Positions 15,651 to 24,615 are shown, numbered from the stretch's first letter. The stretch: 64,000 nt of DNA from CATOSP01 sp965197545 (GCA_965197545.1 CBDANJ010000008.1:1488001-1552000); one strand, 5' to 3'. Made by a program: numbers and translations. Notes: a model not told the origin generated them from the sequence alone.

Positions 15651-17915
15651 CTACGCCTCGACCTTCTCCAACGGAGCGTAGCTTAGCAGCAGGCGTTTAA
15701 TGCCAAGTCCACCCTCGAAGTGAACGGTTACCTCGTGGTCTCCCCTGGCTTCGATGCAGTCCATGACCACCCCCTCTCCGAAGGTTGCATGACGCACCTG
15801 ATCGCCGATGTTGGGGACCGGTTTGGCAGGCGGCGGAGGGGATTCGGACACTTTAGCCGGCCCCCAGCCCTTCCATTGGGAATTCCTGGATGACGCGGCG
15901 GCAGGGCGAGTCTTTTCCGGTACGGCGAGCAGGTTGTCGGGGATTTCCCGGAGGAATCTTGAAGCGTTGGTGGGGCCGCTGCTGCCCATGAACCCCCGGC
16001 GGAACGCCCGAACCAAGTAGAGGCGTTGTTGCGCCCGGGTCATGCCCACGTAACAGAGGCGCCGTTCCTCTTCAACCTGGGCGTCGTTCCCGCTTTGAGC
16101 GTCGGCCTCGATGGACCGGTTGTGGGGCAAAATGCCTTCTTCCAAACCGACCATGAAGACTACGGGAAACTCCAACCCCTTGGCCTGATGCAAGGTTATC
16201 AGTGTTAGGGAGTCCTCTTCCTCGTTGTAGGTGTCTACCTCCGCCACCAGGGACAAACGTTCCAGCAGGCTGGACAGTCCCTCTGCGGGCTCTTCGGCGT
16301 TAAATTCCCTCGCGGTCTCACGCAGCTCCAGGATGTTCTCCCACCTGTCTTCGGGGCGGTCGCCGTTTCGCCGGTCCGCCGTGCGGTTGTCGTTGTCCTG
16401 GAAGTACCTGCGGAACCCGCCGCGTTCCAATACGTCGTTGATCAGCTCCACCACCGGGACCTGGCCGTTTAGCCGAACTAGGTCTTCCACCAGGTTGGCG
16501 AAGTCGGCGATGGCGTTGGCTGCCCTCTTGGTCAGGTGCACCGGGCAGTCCCGCTTTTCATGCCTGGCGGCGGCAATACGCTGCATGGCGGTGAAGGTGG
16601 GAATTGTCTCGCCTTGGGCCCAGCGGGTCAGCTCAAATACAGACTTGGCCCCGATACCCCTCGGCGGCACGTTGATGACCCGCGCAAGGCTGACCTCATC
16701 AAGGGGGTTGTTAATCAGTCTCAAGAAGGCCAGCACGTCTTTGACCTCCCGCCGTTGATAGAACCGCACGCCTCCAACCAGCCGGTATTTCATACCCCTG
16801 CGAAGGCACGCTTCTTCCAGCGCCCGCGATTGGGCGTTGACCCGGTACATGACGGCGCAGTCGCCGGCCTTGAGGCGTTCTTCCCGCATCAGGCGGTCCA
16901 CTTCACCGATCACGAACCCGGCCTCTTCCTCTTCGTCGTAGGATTCGTGGGCATACACTGGTTTGCCCTCGTCGTTATCCGTGAACAACCCCTTGTCCAA
17001 CCGCATCCCATTTTGTGAGATGAGGCTCTGGGCAGCGTTCAGGATGTTGCTGGTAGAGCGGTAGTTCTGTTCCAGGGGTATGGTCCGCGCCCTGGGGTAG
17101 TCTTTCTGGAAGCTCAATATGTTGCGTATATCCGCGCTGCGCCAGGAGTAAATCGACTGGTCCGGGTCTCCCACCACGCAGATATTTTGACGCTCACCTG
17201 CCAGGAGCCGGGCCAGCCTGTACTGGGCGACGTTGGTGTCTTGGAACTCGTCCACCATTATGTAGAGGTACCGCTCTTGGTATTTCTCCCGGACGACTTG
17301 GTGTTCCTCCAGCAGTTGCACGGCCTTCATCAACAGGTCGTCGAAGTCCACCGCGTTATTGCGCGCCATAATCTCTTCGTAATGGTGGTAGGCTCTGGCG
17401 CATCGCTCTTCGAAGTAGTTTTGAGGGCGCCTCGCGAGTCCCTTGGAGTCCGTCAAGACACTCTTCGACCTGGAAATGATGCTGCGGACGGCCTGGGGCG
17501 GGAATTGCTTGGGGTCCATTTCGGCCATCTCCATCGCCTGTTTGACGACGGATAGCTGGTCATCGGCGTCGAAGATAGAGTAGTTGTGGGTCAGCCCCAT
17601 CACCTCCCCGTCCCGGCGCAACAGCAGGGCGCAAAAGGCGTGGAACGTTCCCACGGTCAGGGAGTCGGCGCGGGGGCCAACCAAACGTTGCAGCCTGTCG
17701 CGCATCTCCCTGGCGGCCTTGTTGGTGAACGTGGAGGCCATTATCCGGTAAGGGCCGACCCCGCAATGGCGGACCAGGTATGCGATCCGGTGGGTAATCA
17801 CCCGGGTCTTGCCGCTGCCTGGGCCGGCGATGATTAGCAATGGACCGTCGATGGTCTCGACGGCGTCCCTTTGCGCGGGATTTAACCCTTGAAGTACGTC
17901 CAAGTCGGTGGTCAT
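15651..17915 (-). CDS. pcrA: ATP-dependent DNA helicase UvrD/PcrA
   Basis: 754 residues, superfamily 1A 3'-5' helicase. Walker A is AGPGSGKTR (residues 30-38), motif II DEFQDTN, motif III GDPDQSIYSWR, motif IV EQNYRST, motif V LITLHQAKGLEF and motif VI YVGMTRAQQRL are all present. The C-terminal segment after about residue 680 (IGDQVRHATFGEGVVMD.) is the RNA-polymerase-interacting Tudor-like domain of PcrA/UvrD. It acts in nucleotide excision and mismatch repair and in removing protein roadblocks. I choose the internal ATG at 17915 rather than the earlier one at 17945, because a TATAAT box ends six bases before it (17927-17922). That implies the message starts at or very near this ATG. Confidence 0.95.
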   Translation of the reverse strand: MTTDLDVLQGLNPAQRDAVETIDGPLLIIAGPGSGKTRVITHRIAYLVRHCGVGPYRIMASTFTNKAAREMRDRLQRLVGPRADSLTVGTFHAFCALLLRRDGEVMGLTHNYSIFDADDQLSVVKQAMEMAEMDPKQFPPQAVRSIISRSKSVLTDSKGLARRPQNYFEERCARAYHHYEEIMARNNAVDFDDLLMKAVQLLEEHQVVREKYQERYLYIMVDEFQDTNVAQYRLARLLAGERQNICVVGDPDQSIYSWRSADIRNILSFQKDYPRARTIPLEQNYRSTSNILNAAQSLISQNGMRLDKGLFTDNDEGKPVYAHESYDEEEEAGFVIGEVDRLMREERLKAGDCAVMYRVNAQSRALEEACLRRGMKYRLVGGVRFYQRREVKDVLAFLRLINNPLDEVSLARVINVPPRGIGAKSVFELTRWAQGETIPTFTAMQRIAAARHEKRDCPVHLTKRAANAIADFANLVEDLVRLNGQVPVVELINDVLERGGFRRYFQDNDNRTADRRNGDRPEDRWENILELRETAREFNAEEPAEGLSSLLERLSLVAEVDTYNEEEDSLTLITLHQAKGLEFPVVFMVGLEEGILPHNRSIEADAQSGNDAQVEEERRLCYVGMTRAQQRLYLVRAFRRGFMGSSGPTNASRFLREIPDNLLAVPEKTRPAAASSRNSQWKGWGPAKVSESPPPPAKPVPNIGDQVRHATFGEGVVMDCIEARGDHEVTVHFEGGLGIKRLLLSYAPLEKVEA

Positions 17916-17921
17916 GGCCGG

Positions 17922-17927
17922 ATTATA
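17922..17927 (-). promoter_or_regulatory. Extended -10 box for a possibly leaderless uvrD transcript
   Basis: On the minus strand the sequence TGCTATAAT is followed by CCGGCC and then the ATG of the helicase. Only six bases separate the -10 hexamer from the ATG, which is the normal distance to the transcription start. The message would thus begin at or within a base or two of the start codon, with no room for a ribosome binding site. No good -35 is visible; the extended TGn may compensate. Confidence 0.5.
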
Positions 17928-17945
17928 GCATGGGGATACTGGCAA

Positions 17946-18264
17946 AATCGGCTGCTGCGCCGGTTAGGGGACCGTCGGATACGTGAAGAATATCGGGACC
18001 ATCTATGGCCTGCGGACCTAACGCAACCCGTGACATGGCAAGCGAATTTCGCTCATGCTATAATTCGTCCTCGTTGGCAGGGCGTTCACCCATTCGCTAA
18101 TCGACACTCGACGGTGACCCAACCGGTCGAGCCTGGCCATTCGGCCCCAACCCGTCTCCTTTGATTTTCGGCGGTGTGGTAGGCACGTCTGGCTCGTCTG
18201 GGGCTCTCTCTTGCCGGGACCTTGTTGATACCAACGCAGATTACGAAAACGTAGAGGTGGCACG
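17946..18264. promoter_or_regulatory. Divergent region between uvrD and aminotransferase, with -10 box
   Basis: A second TGCTATAAT occurs on the plus strand with TATAAT at 18059-18064, facing the aminotransferase gene. If used, it gives a 5' untranslated region of about 190 bases. I looked for a riboswitch (glycine, TPP, SAM) in 18070-18264 and found no recognisable consensus. Short GC hairpins are possible but none is compelling. Confidence 0.4.
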
Positions 18265-19374
18265 GTGAGAAGCGCCAGGCAGAACTTACGAACTCCCGGT
18301 CCAACCCCCGTACCCGATGACATTGTCGACGCCATGGGGAACCCCATGATCGACCACCGGGGCCCTGAATTCTTCGAGCTAATTACGGAAGCGACCGCGG
18401 GGCTCAAACAAGTTTTCATGACCCAAAACGACCTGTTCATACTGACCGCGTCGGGAACGGGCGGCCTTGAGTCCTTGATCGTCAATTCCCTCTCGCCCGG
18501 CGACAGGGTGCTTTCGGCCACGGCCGGTTCCTTCGGGGACCGGTTTTGCGAGATGGCCACAGCCTACGGGGCCGACGTGCAACGCCTGGACTTCGAGTGG
18601 GGAGAAGCGGTAGACCCGGATGAAGTTAGGCGTGCCCTCAACGACGACCCGGGAATCAAGGCGGTCCTGGTTACCCACAACGAGACCTCTACCGGGGTGA
18701 CCCATCCCCTCCCCGAAATCTCCCGGGTTGTGAAGGGAGAGTTCAACAAACTGCTCCTCGTGGACGCGGTTAGCAGCCTGGGCTGCATTCCCTTGCCGGT
18801 AGACGGCTGGGACTGCGACATGGTGGCCACGGCTTCCCAGAAAGGGTTCATGATTCCGCCGGGGTTGTCCTTCGTCAGCGTGAGCCAGGCAGCCTGGGCG
18901 GCTGAAGCAGAGGCCAGGATGCCCCGGTTCTACTTCGACCTTCGCGCGGCCAAAAGCTACCTGGAGCGTGGACAGACCCCGTTCACCCCCAACGTCGCAT
19001 TGCTGTACGGTCTGCAACTCGCCCTGGACAAGCTCCTGGAAGAGGGGATGGAAAGCGTCTACGAGAGGCACGCCAGCATTGCCGAGTTCACCCGCCAGGG
19101 AGTCAAACGGCTGGGGCTGGAGTTGCTGGCCCAGGACGAGACTTTCGCTTCCAACACGGTTACCGCGATAAAGATACCCGAAGAGGTGGACGGGTCCGGT
19201 CTCATGTCCCTGACTCGCACTGAGGAAAACGTTGTACTGGCCGGCGGACAGGGGAAATTGACCGGAAAGATCTTCCGAATCGGGCACCTGGGACACGTTA
19301 CCCAGGACGACATCCAGGAGGTGCTGGATGCGCTGGGCAGGGTATTGCCCAGGGTAGGTTTTGACCCCAGCTAA
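18265..19374 (+). CDS. Class V aminotransferase (alanine-glyoxylate / serine-glyoxylate type)
   Basis: 369 residues of fold-type I PLP enzyme. LRTPGPTPVPDDI opens the protein as in SGAT/AGAT. The PLP-phosphate loop is TASGTGGLES (61-70), the Asp that pairs with the pyridine N is in LLVDAVSSLG (about 167), and the Schiff-base Lys193 is in ATASQKGFMIPPG. The start is GTG with GAGGTGG at 18255-18261. Reaction: transfer of an amino group from alanine, serine or a related donor to glyoxylate or another 2-oxo acid. It may feed glycine/serine turnover with the alpha-hydroxyacid oxidase nearby, but they are on opposite strands. Confidence 0.88.
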   Translation: MRSARQNLRTPGPTPVPDDIVDAMGNPMIDHRGPEFFELITEATAGLKQVFMTQNDLFILTASGTGGLESLIVNSLSPGDRVLSATAGSFGDRFCEMATAYGADVQRLDFEWGEAVDPDEVRRALNDDPGIKAVLVTHNETSTGVTHPLPEISRVVKGEFNKLLLVDAVSSLGCIPLPVDGWDCDMVATASQKGFMIPPGLSFVSVSQAAWAAEAEARMPRFYFDLRAAKSYLERGQTPFTPNVALLYGLQLALDKLLEEGMESVYERHASIAEFTRQGVKRLGLELLAQDETFASNTVTAIKIPEEVDGSGLMSLTRTEENVVLAGGQGKLTGKIFRIGHLGHVTQDDIQEVLDALGRVLPRVGFDPS

Positions 19375-19436
19375 TTCCCCGGCTAGCCTGAGTCGGGCGT
19401 CCCGGGTATGGGCGCTCCTCAAGGGAGGCTTAGAGC

Positions 19437-19895
19437 ATGGCGACATCACAACTTCAGAAGGCAATGGCCACCCTGCGAATTAGCCTGGCTGAGATCAAGA
19501 ACAAAGAAACGCAGCTCGACGGCACGATCTCACAGTTTCGCACTCAGTTGCGCCGTGTTCCCAGGCAGGCGGTATACGGCAGGACCTCCCTGGACATGTC
19601 CCTATCGGCGATGGGAGAAATCGAGGAGAGGCTTGCCGACGCCGAAGCCACGCGGCGGCGGCTCCTGGCCATCAAGAAGACCGCTGCCGATGAACTGGAA
19701 ACCCTACAGGTGATTCAGCAGGTGGACGAGGCCAAGCGTTCCCTGGGGGACCTGAGAAAGAGAGTCCGTGCGTCGGGGTCTGACCCGGAGGCGGCGGCTG
19801 AGATCAAACGTCTGGAGCGTTTCATCGCCGCCTACAGCAAACGGGCGGAGCAGGCGATTACCGCCAGCTACGAGGAACGGTTGGAACTACGCTAG
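19437..19895 (+). CDS. Coiled-coil protein of unknown function
   Basis: 152 residues, almost entirely helical and charged, with heptad-like Leu/Ile spacing at about residues 5-40 and 65-150. It contains no Cys, no His cluster and no membrane segment. GGAGG lies 9-13 bases before the ATG. It follows the aminotransferase by 62 bases on the same strand. The composition suggests a structural or DNA/protein-associated coiled coil; I do not recognise a family. Confidence 0.6.
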   Translation: MATSQLQKAMATLRISLAEIKNKETQLDGTISQFRTQLRRVPRQAVYGRTSLDMSLSAMGEIEERLADAEATRRRLLAIKKTAADELETLQVIQQVDEAKRSLGDLRKRVRASGSDPEAAAEIKRLERFIAAYSKRAEQAITASYEERLELR

Positions 19896-19918
19896 CATCC
19901 CCGAGTGCCGGGATAATG

Positions 19919-21211
19919 TTATAGTGCCCCATCAAGCTGGTTAATGACCAAACCGGTCGGCAGCTTGGGGTAGAAGAAAGTCGATTTGCGGGGGAGACGC
20001 TGTCCCTGCCGCACGATTTCCTCGAACGGCCCCAGCGGGAACGGCTTGAGCAAGAAAGCCATCTGGCACGTACCGGCGGCGATCTGCTCCGCTGCTTCGT
20101 CATGGTCGTGGATGTAACCGACGTGGTGGGGAAGCGATTCCCCCAGTACCGGCCTCAAAACCTGCTCTTCCAGTATCCACGCCTCCGACACCGTCAGAGG
20201 TCCCCACTCCTGCCAGTCCACCTCTGGACGTAACCGGAGTAGTCGAGGGGACGCTCCTCCGGCGGCAATTAGGCCGGCTACCTTATCTTCCAGCCCGTAG
20301 CTGCCCACCGTGTCCACCAACGCCCCCGCCATCCCATCTCTCGGCAGTTCTAGCTCCTCGGAAGCAAACACCTGCCCCAACCTCTCCAGAAGCCGTCCCA
20401 ACACTTCCTCGGCCAGTCCGCTGACGACGCGGTGGTACGGCAAAACAAGCAGACCGGGGTCCGAAAACTCGATGAGGGTCATCATCACGTAGTTGTGCCC
20501 AGCGGGTTGTTCGGGCTCGTCATCCTCTTTTTCCCCTCGGAACCTTAGCGCGGCTTCGTAGCGATGATGGCCGTCGGCCAAAAACACCTGGGTCCGGGAA
20601 AAGAATGCCAGGACATCGTTCCGAGCGCTTTCGTCGGAAATCCTCCATACCGTAAGACCCTGGTCCCCGTCGGCCATGACGTCGATGGCGGGCGTTCCAT
20701 CCATAGCGTCCCGCAGCAATGGGTCGAGCGCTCCTTCAGGGTCACGGTACAGGGACATGATCGGGCTGAAGTTGGTGTTGCACTGTCGCATCAGGGAGAC
20801 CCGGTCCATAACAGCCGGTTCTTCGGTGTACTCGTGAGGGTAGACTTGCCCCGCCTCGTAGTCCTCGATCCTTACACACCCGGTCAAGCCCAGGCGGGTC
20901 ATCTGTTGTCCCTGAAACTCGAAGGTGTGGCGCAGCAGATAGAAGCTGGGAGTTTCATCCCGCTGCAATACGTTGCCAGCCTGCCACTCATCGAACACCG
21001 CCGCTGTGCTTCGGTATTGGTCCGCGGCGGGTGAGTTCCAGTCCAATCCCTCGCCCGCTTCCAGGTGGACCACGTTGTAGGGACTGAGCAGACGCAGCGA
21101 TTCTTGAAGCTCAGGGGTAATCAGGTCGTAAGGGGGACACACTACCGAAGCTAGGTCTCCAACGACACTGGGGTTGTAACGCCACCCCCGAAACGGGCGG
21201 AAGTCTACCAT
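19919..21211 (-). CDS. DUF1015 family protein
   Basis: 430 residues, full length for DUF1015. Signatures are FRPFRGWRYNP at the N-terminus, VVCPPYDLITPELQ (about 24-37), VYPHEYT near 124 and the hallmark LADGHHRYEAAL (about 218-229). The family includes SerK-type kinases that phosphorylate free serine in archaea; the conserved ADGHHRYE block is shared with ParB/Srx-like nucleotide-binding proteins. Whether this bacterial member is a serine kinase is not shown. It stands alone between convergent and same-strand genes, upstream of the hairpin-rich spacer. Confidence 0.83.
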   Translation of the reverse strand: MVDFRPFRGWRYNPSVVGDLASVVCPPYDLITPELQESLRLLSPYNVVHLEAGEGLDWNSPAADQYRSTAAVFDEWQAGNVLQRDETPSFYLLRHTFEFQGQQMTRLGLTGCVRIEDYEAGQVYPHEYTEEPAVMDRVSLMRQCNTNFSPIMSLYRDPEGALDPLLRDAMDGTPAIDVMADGDQGLTVWRISDESARNDVLAFFSRTQVFLADGHHRYEAALRFRGEKEDDEPEQPAGHNYVMMTLIEFSDPGLLVLPYHRVVSGLAEEVLGRLLERLGQVFASEELELPRDGMAGALVDTVGSYGLEDKVAGLIAAGGASPRLLRLRPEVDWQEWGPLTVSEAWILEEQVLRPVLGESLPHHVGYIHDHDEAAEQIAAGTCQMAFLLKPFPLGPFEEIVRQGQRLPRKSTFFYPKLPTGLVINQLDGAL

Positions 21212-21310
21212 ATAGAAGCTCTACCTCAACCGAGGAGTTCTCTGTACTTCTCCCGTGGAGAGGGCTAAGGCGGTTCTCTTTGGGGAACCTCACAGGTGGG
21301 CAAGGTTCCC

Positions 21311-21406
21311 CCCTCATCCTAACCTTCTCCCTCCAGGGAGAAGGGACTTTCTAATCCCCTCTCCCTCTGGGAGAGGGTCAGGGTGAGGGCATTTATGCCC
21401 TCACCC
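21311..21406. repeat. Cluster of three REP-like hairpins
   Basis: Three perfect hairpins occur in under 100 bases between the DUF1015 gene and the oxidase gene. The first is CCTTCTCCC/GGGAGAAGG around 21322-21344. The second is CCCTCTCCC/GGGAGAGGG around 21357-21377. The third is GGGTGAGGGCA/TGCCCTCACCC at 21381-21391 and 21396-21406, with loop TTTA. The last abuts the stop codon of the oxidase gene (minus strand) and could end its transcript. The CCCTCTCCCTCTGGGAGAGGG type of unit is an interspersed palindrome in many bacterial genomes. Confidence 0.7.
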
Positions 21407-21407
21407 T

Positions 21408-22508
21408 CTAAAAATCGGGCTGGGGCGGCGCTCCCCACCCCTGTGGGACGTTGACCAGGTTGGGCTCCAAGTCTTGAACCGAACTCTGCCCGCAGTAGGC
21501 CATAGCCCTGTCGACTTCCTCCCGCAGCAGCTCCAACACTCCGTGGACGCCCTCCGCTCCGTTGACAGCCAGGCCCCAGAAGAGGGGACGGCCTATGCCA
21601 ACAGCCTTCGCGCCCAGGGCCAGGGCCTTGACCACGTCGCTGCCCCGGCGGACACCGGAGTCGACGTAGACCTCGCAATTGCCTTTGACTGCGTCCACGA
21701 CCTCGGGAAGCATCTCGATTGCGCCCATGGTCATATCGAGTTGCCGTCCACCGTGGGTGGAAACCAGGATTCCATCAACGCCGCTTTCAGCCGCTACGTG
21801 GGCGTCTTCGGCGGTCCTGATGCCCTTGAGCACTATGGGGAGGCCGGTCAGTCCGCGCAGCCACTCCAATTCCTGCCAGGTGAGGGGCGCCTCGCGATTC
21901 ACGTTCCATCCCACCGACTCGTCGGTCCCTCGCAGTACGTTCTCAGGACGATTGACGCCCCGGAAATTGCCCTGCTCGAAATTGCGGTTGTACCGGTTGC
22001 GAAGGTCGCGTTCCTTGGGGCTGGGAGTCGGCGTGTCCACCGTCAGGCACACGGCCTTGAACCCGGCTTCTTCCGCACGGCGCACCAGCATTTCGGTCAG
22101 GTCGTAACCCCGGTGGTAAAGTTGGAAGAAGAGGGGACTGGTGGCCTCTTCCGCGACCTCTTCCATGCTGCAGTTGGAGCCGGTGCTGAGCATCATCAGG
22201 GTGTTGGACATGCTCGCGCCCCGCGCTGTGGCTACTTCCCCTTCCGGATGTGCCCGGTGGTGGGAGCCTGCCGGACAGACAAACACGGGCATGCTTAATT
22301 CATTTCCCAACATGGTCGTGGAAAGGTCCCGCTCGCCGGTGTCACGGAGGAACCGGGGCCGCAGGGTCAAGTCCTCGAAGGCTGACCGGTTGCGCCGGGT
22401 GGTGAACATGTCCATAGCCCCGGCGTCGATGGTGTCCCAATCGTCGTGGGGCAAGACCAGCCTGGCCCGTTCCTCGTAGTCGTACAGATTGATGGGGTCA
22501 AGACGCAT
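21408..22508 (-). CDS. FMN-dependent alpha-hydroxyacid oxidase/dehydrogenase
   Basis: 366 residues, lactate oxidase / glycolate oxidase / LldD family, TIM barrel with FMN. Seen motifs: RPRFLRDTGERDLSTTMLG near the N-terminus, GLPIVLKGIRTAEDA with the FMN Lys, and STHGGRQLD containing the active-site His base and substrate Arg. DSGVRRGSDVVKALALGAKAVGIGRP binds the FMN phosphate. Reaction: oxidation of an L-2-hydroxy acid to the 2-oxo acid. I use the ATG at 22508 because GGGAGG lies five bases upstream; the longer frame from 22571 overlaps the antitoxin remnant. A possible partner of the glyoxylate aminotransferase encoded 2 kb away. Confidence 0.88.
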   Translation of the reverse strand: MRLDPINLYDYEERARLVLPHDDWDTIDAGAMDMFTTRRNRSAFEDLTLRPRFLRDTGERDLSTTMLGNELSMPVFVCPAGSHHRAHPEGEVATARGASMSNTLMMLSTGSNCSMEEVAEEATSPLFFQLYHRGYDLTEMLVRRAEEAGFKAVCLTVDTPTPSPKERDLRNRYNRNFEQGNFRGVNRPENVLRGTDESVGWNVNREAPLTWQELEWLRGLTGLPIVLKGIRTAEDAHVAAESGVDGILVSTHGGRQLDMTMGAIEMLPEVVDAVKGNCEVYVDSGVRRGSDVVKALALGAKAVGIGRPLFWGLAVNGAEGVHGVLELLREEVDRAMAYCGQSSVQDLEPNLVNVPQGWGAPPQPDF

Positions 22509-22540
22509 CGTAACCTCCCTGATTTGGGCTGACAGTGGGC

Positions 22541-22750
22541 CTACTTTAGGGCTTGAAAGGTCTGCTGGCAAGTTCTCGGGTATTCCTGCCCGTAGTCTTT
22601 CGATGTTTTTCGGGCGGTCACTCTCCTTGCCCGGGCCTTGGGGAGGTCCTGCCGCATCCTTTCTTCTGCAATCAGTGCGTTCGCCCGCTGATCCACTTTT
22701 CTTCGTCGCGCCGCGGGCAGACGATCCATTATCTCCCGTAGCGTCTTCAT
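22541..22750 (-). pseudogene. Truncated HigA-type antitoxin remnant
   Basis: 69 residues. The first 30 (MKTLREIMDRLPAARRRKVD, then ANALIAEE) match the N-terminus of the XRE-type HigA antitoxin that pairs with Gp49-like toxins. After about residue 31 the similarity stops: the helix-turn-helix DNA-binding domain of these roughly 95-100-residue proteins is missing and the remaining basic sequence does not resemble it in any of the three frames. The gene therefore seems to have lost its C-terminal half by deletion or rearrangement near the start of the oxidase gene. It would not be expected to repress its operon. Confidence 0.65.
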
Positions 22751-22784
22751 ACTGACTTCCTTCTGCGTTACGGTTGCAACCGGG

Positions 22785-23234
22785 CTAAATAACTATCTCA
22801 AAACGGGGCTTCCCCAACGTCTCCCCCTTTCGGAAAAGGGGGATTAAGGGGGATTTCCCCTCTGCCCAAGCCTGCTGGTCCAGTTTTGAGATAGATACTA
22901 AGTGCCTGTGGAAGCGGTCGTCTGCCTTCCCTATCAGTTCCCGGTAGAACAGCCTTTCGCTGACCCCTGATTTGGACCCCGCCGCCAGCAGGACCGCTTG
23001 ACGGTTGGTGTCGAAGACAAATGCAACTCGCCATACCCCATTATCTGCGTTAAAGCGGAGTTCGTTCATGTTGGCGTGCCATGACTGGCGCAACGAGCCT
23101 ACTCGTGGGCGGCCTAACGCCGGGCCGAACTCCTCCAGGACCATCGCCTGCGCCAAAATCTCGTCTTGTACATTGAGGCTCAGTCTATCGAACTCCAACT
23201 CGAAGGCCGGGGCGAATCTGACTTTCCACAGCAT
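22785..23234 (-). CDS. HigB / phage Gp49-like toxin with abnormal C-terminal extension
   Basis: 149 residues from the ATG at 23234; a longer open frame upstream is not family-like. The RelE/ParE-fold Gp49 (DUF891) core is clear: FELEFDRLSLNVQDEILAQA, FGPALGRPRVGSL, HANMNELRFNADNGVWRVAF and SGVSERLFYRELIGKADDRF. Family toxins are mRNA interferases and about 110-120 residues long. Here the normal end is followed by KSPLIPLFRKGETLGKPRFE, which is encoded by a REP-like palindrome at 22823-22842. The repeat appears to have inserted into the 3' end and extended the frame. The antitoxin gene follows 34 bases downstream but is truncated, so the toxin is probably inactive or tamed. Confidence 0.72.
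   Translation of the reverse strand: MLWKVRFAPAFELEFDRLSLNVQDEILAQAMVLEEFGPALGRPRVGSLRQSWHANMNELRFNADNGVWRVAFVFDTNRQAVLLAAGSKSGVSERLFYRELIGKADDRFHRHLVSISKLDQQAWAEGKSPLIPLFRKGETLGKPRFEIVI
22823..22842. repeat. REP-like palindrome inside the toxin gene
   Basis: Arms CCCCCTTT (22823-22830) and AAAGGGGG (22835-22842) enclose CGGA, followed by a second G-rich/C-rich unit to about 22860. Such units are widely dispersed in many genomes and give the recurrent peptide PLIPLFRKG when translated, as here at the toxin C-terminus. Confidence 0.65.
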
Positions 23235-23463
23235 ACAACCGAGTATATCCGAATTTCCCCGCTCCCCATAGGGACTCTGAAGTGCAAGCGATGTCACGGG
23301 TCCTGGAACTCTGTGGTTACGAGGAGCGCTCGGCTTGACCTCTTCCTGAGTCGTATCTACAATCCCAGTCAAACAATGGGAACTATGGGACGGCCCCGCC
23401 AATGGTTGGCGAAGTAATTCTGGATTCTGCCGCCTAGAATCGGCGGTATAGGAGACAATTAAT

Positions 23464-24543
23464 ATGGAATTCGGACTGTTTATGATGCCTCTGCACCCTC
23501 CCCGGCGCTCATTCGCCGACTCCTACGACCGCGACATGGAACTTATCGTCCAGGCAGACAAGCTGGGCTATCACGAAGCCTGGATCGGCGAGCACATCAC
23601 CGAGATGTGGGAAAACGCGCCCGTGCCGGAGCTATTGATTGCCCAGGCCCTGGCGTTGACGGAGAACATCGTCCTGGCCACGGGGGTGACCATGCTTCCC
23701 CTGCATCATCCGGTGGACACCGCCCACCGGATCGCCATGTTGGACCACATGGCCCGTGGCCGGTTCTACTGGGGTATCGGCGTCAGGTCTTTGTCCACGG
23801 ACCTGCATCTGTACGGCATCGAGTACAACTCCATGGACGACGTCCGGGAACAGGGCAAGGAAGCCCTGGACGTGATCCTGGGCTTGTGGCAGGCTGAGGA
23901 CGGCAAGTTCGGCTACGAGGGCAAGTACTACCAGGTGCATGCGCCGGAGACGGACCCGGTCCTGGAGCGCCGTCTCCACTACAAGCCATACCAGACTCCC
24001 CATCCGCCCATCGGAGTAGCTGCTTCCACTCCTACCTCCGAGACCCTGCGCATGGCTGGAGAACGGGGCTGGATACCAATGACCAATCTGATGGACCAGC
24101 ACATCGGCGAGCTATGGCAGCGAGTGGAAGAGGGCGCGGCAATATCGGGTAAGACACCGGATAGGAGCGAGCTTCGCGTGGGCCGTGAAGTCTACGTGGG
24201 CGAGACCCCGGAGTCGGCCAGGGAAGAGGCCCGGGTCGTGCTTGGCCGCCCATTCGATGAGCACCAGTACATCAACCGGAAAGCCGGCGGCAACTTGGCC
24301 TATGTCAAGCTGGACCCGGAGATGGCTGACGAGGATGTGACCGTCGACTACATGATGGAAAACGTGTGGATCGTGGGCGACCCCCAGGAATGCGCCGCGA
24401 AGATCCGCAAGAGTTACGAGGACGTGGGAGGGTTCGGCCACCTTCTCGCCATCACCCAGGACCCGGACGATCACTCGTTAATGCAGCGCTCCCTCCGTCT
24501 CCTGAAGGAGGAGGTTGGCCCGCTGGTGGAAGACCTGCAGTAG
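23464..24543 (+). CDS. Luciferase-like (LLM) flavin-dependent monooxygenase
   Basis: 359 residues, bacterial luciferase-type TIM barrel using F420 or FMN. Typical features: MEFGLFMMPLHPP, GYHEAWIGEHIT (about 37-48), IVLATGVTMLPLHHPVDTAHRIAMLDHMARGRFYWGIG as the cofactor-binding core, and PHPPIGVAASTPTSETLRMAGERGW. Full length for the family. GGAGACAATTAAT precedes the ATG. Members hydroxylate or cleave small organics, including sulfonates, alkanes and ring compounds; large paralog sets are known in SAR202-type Chloroflexota. It is monocistronic, ending in a strong hairpin. Confidence 0.87.
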   Translation: MEFGLFMMPLHPPRRSFADSYDRDMELIVQADKLGYHEAWIGEHITEMWENAPVPELLIAQALALTENIVLATGVTMLPLHHPVDTAHRIAMLDHMARGRFYWGIGVRSLSTDLHLYGIEYNSMDDVREQGKEALDVILGLWQAEDGKFGYEGKYYQVHAPETDPVLERRLHYKPYQTPHPPIGVAASTPTSETLRMAGERGWIPMTNLMDQHIGELWQRVEEGAAISGKTPDRSELRVGREVYVGETPESAREEARVVLGRPFDEHQYINRKAGGNLAYVKLDPEMADEDVTVDYMMENVWIVGDPQECAAKIRKSYEDVGGFGHLLAITQDPDDHSLMQRSLRLLKEEVGPLVEDLQ

Positions 24544-24615
24544 GGTTGCTGGGCCGGTCACTCCCTGTTGTGGTCAGCAGGACCTTCCAACCCTTTGTCA
24601 ACTCCTTGATTGATA

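Noticed and set aside
18070..18264. Riboswitch in the long aminotransferase leader
   Set aside because: Checked for glycine, SAM and TPP cores by eye; none matched.
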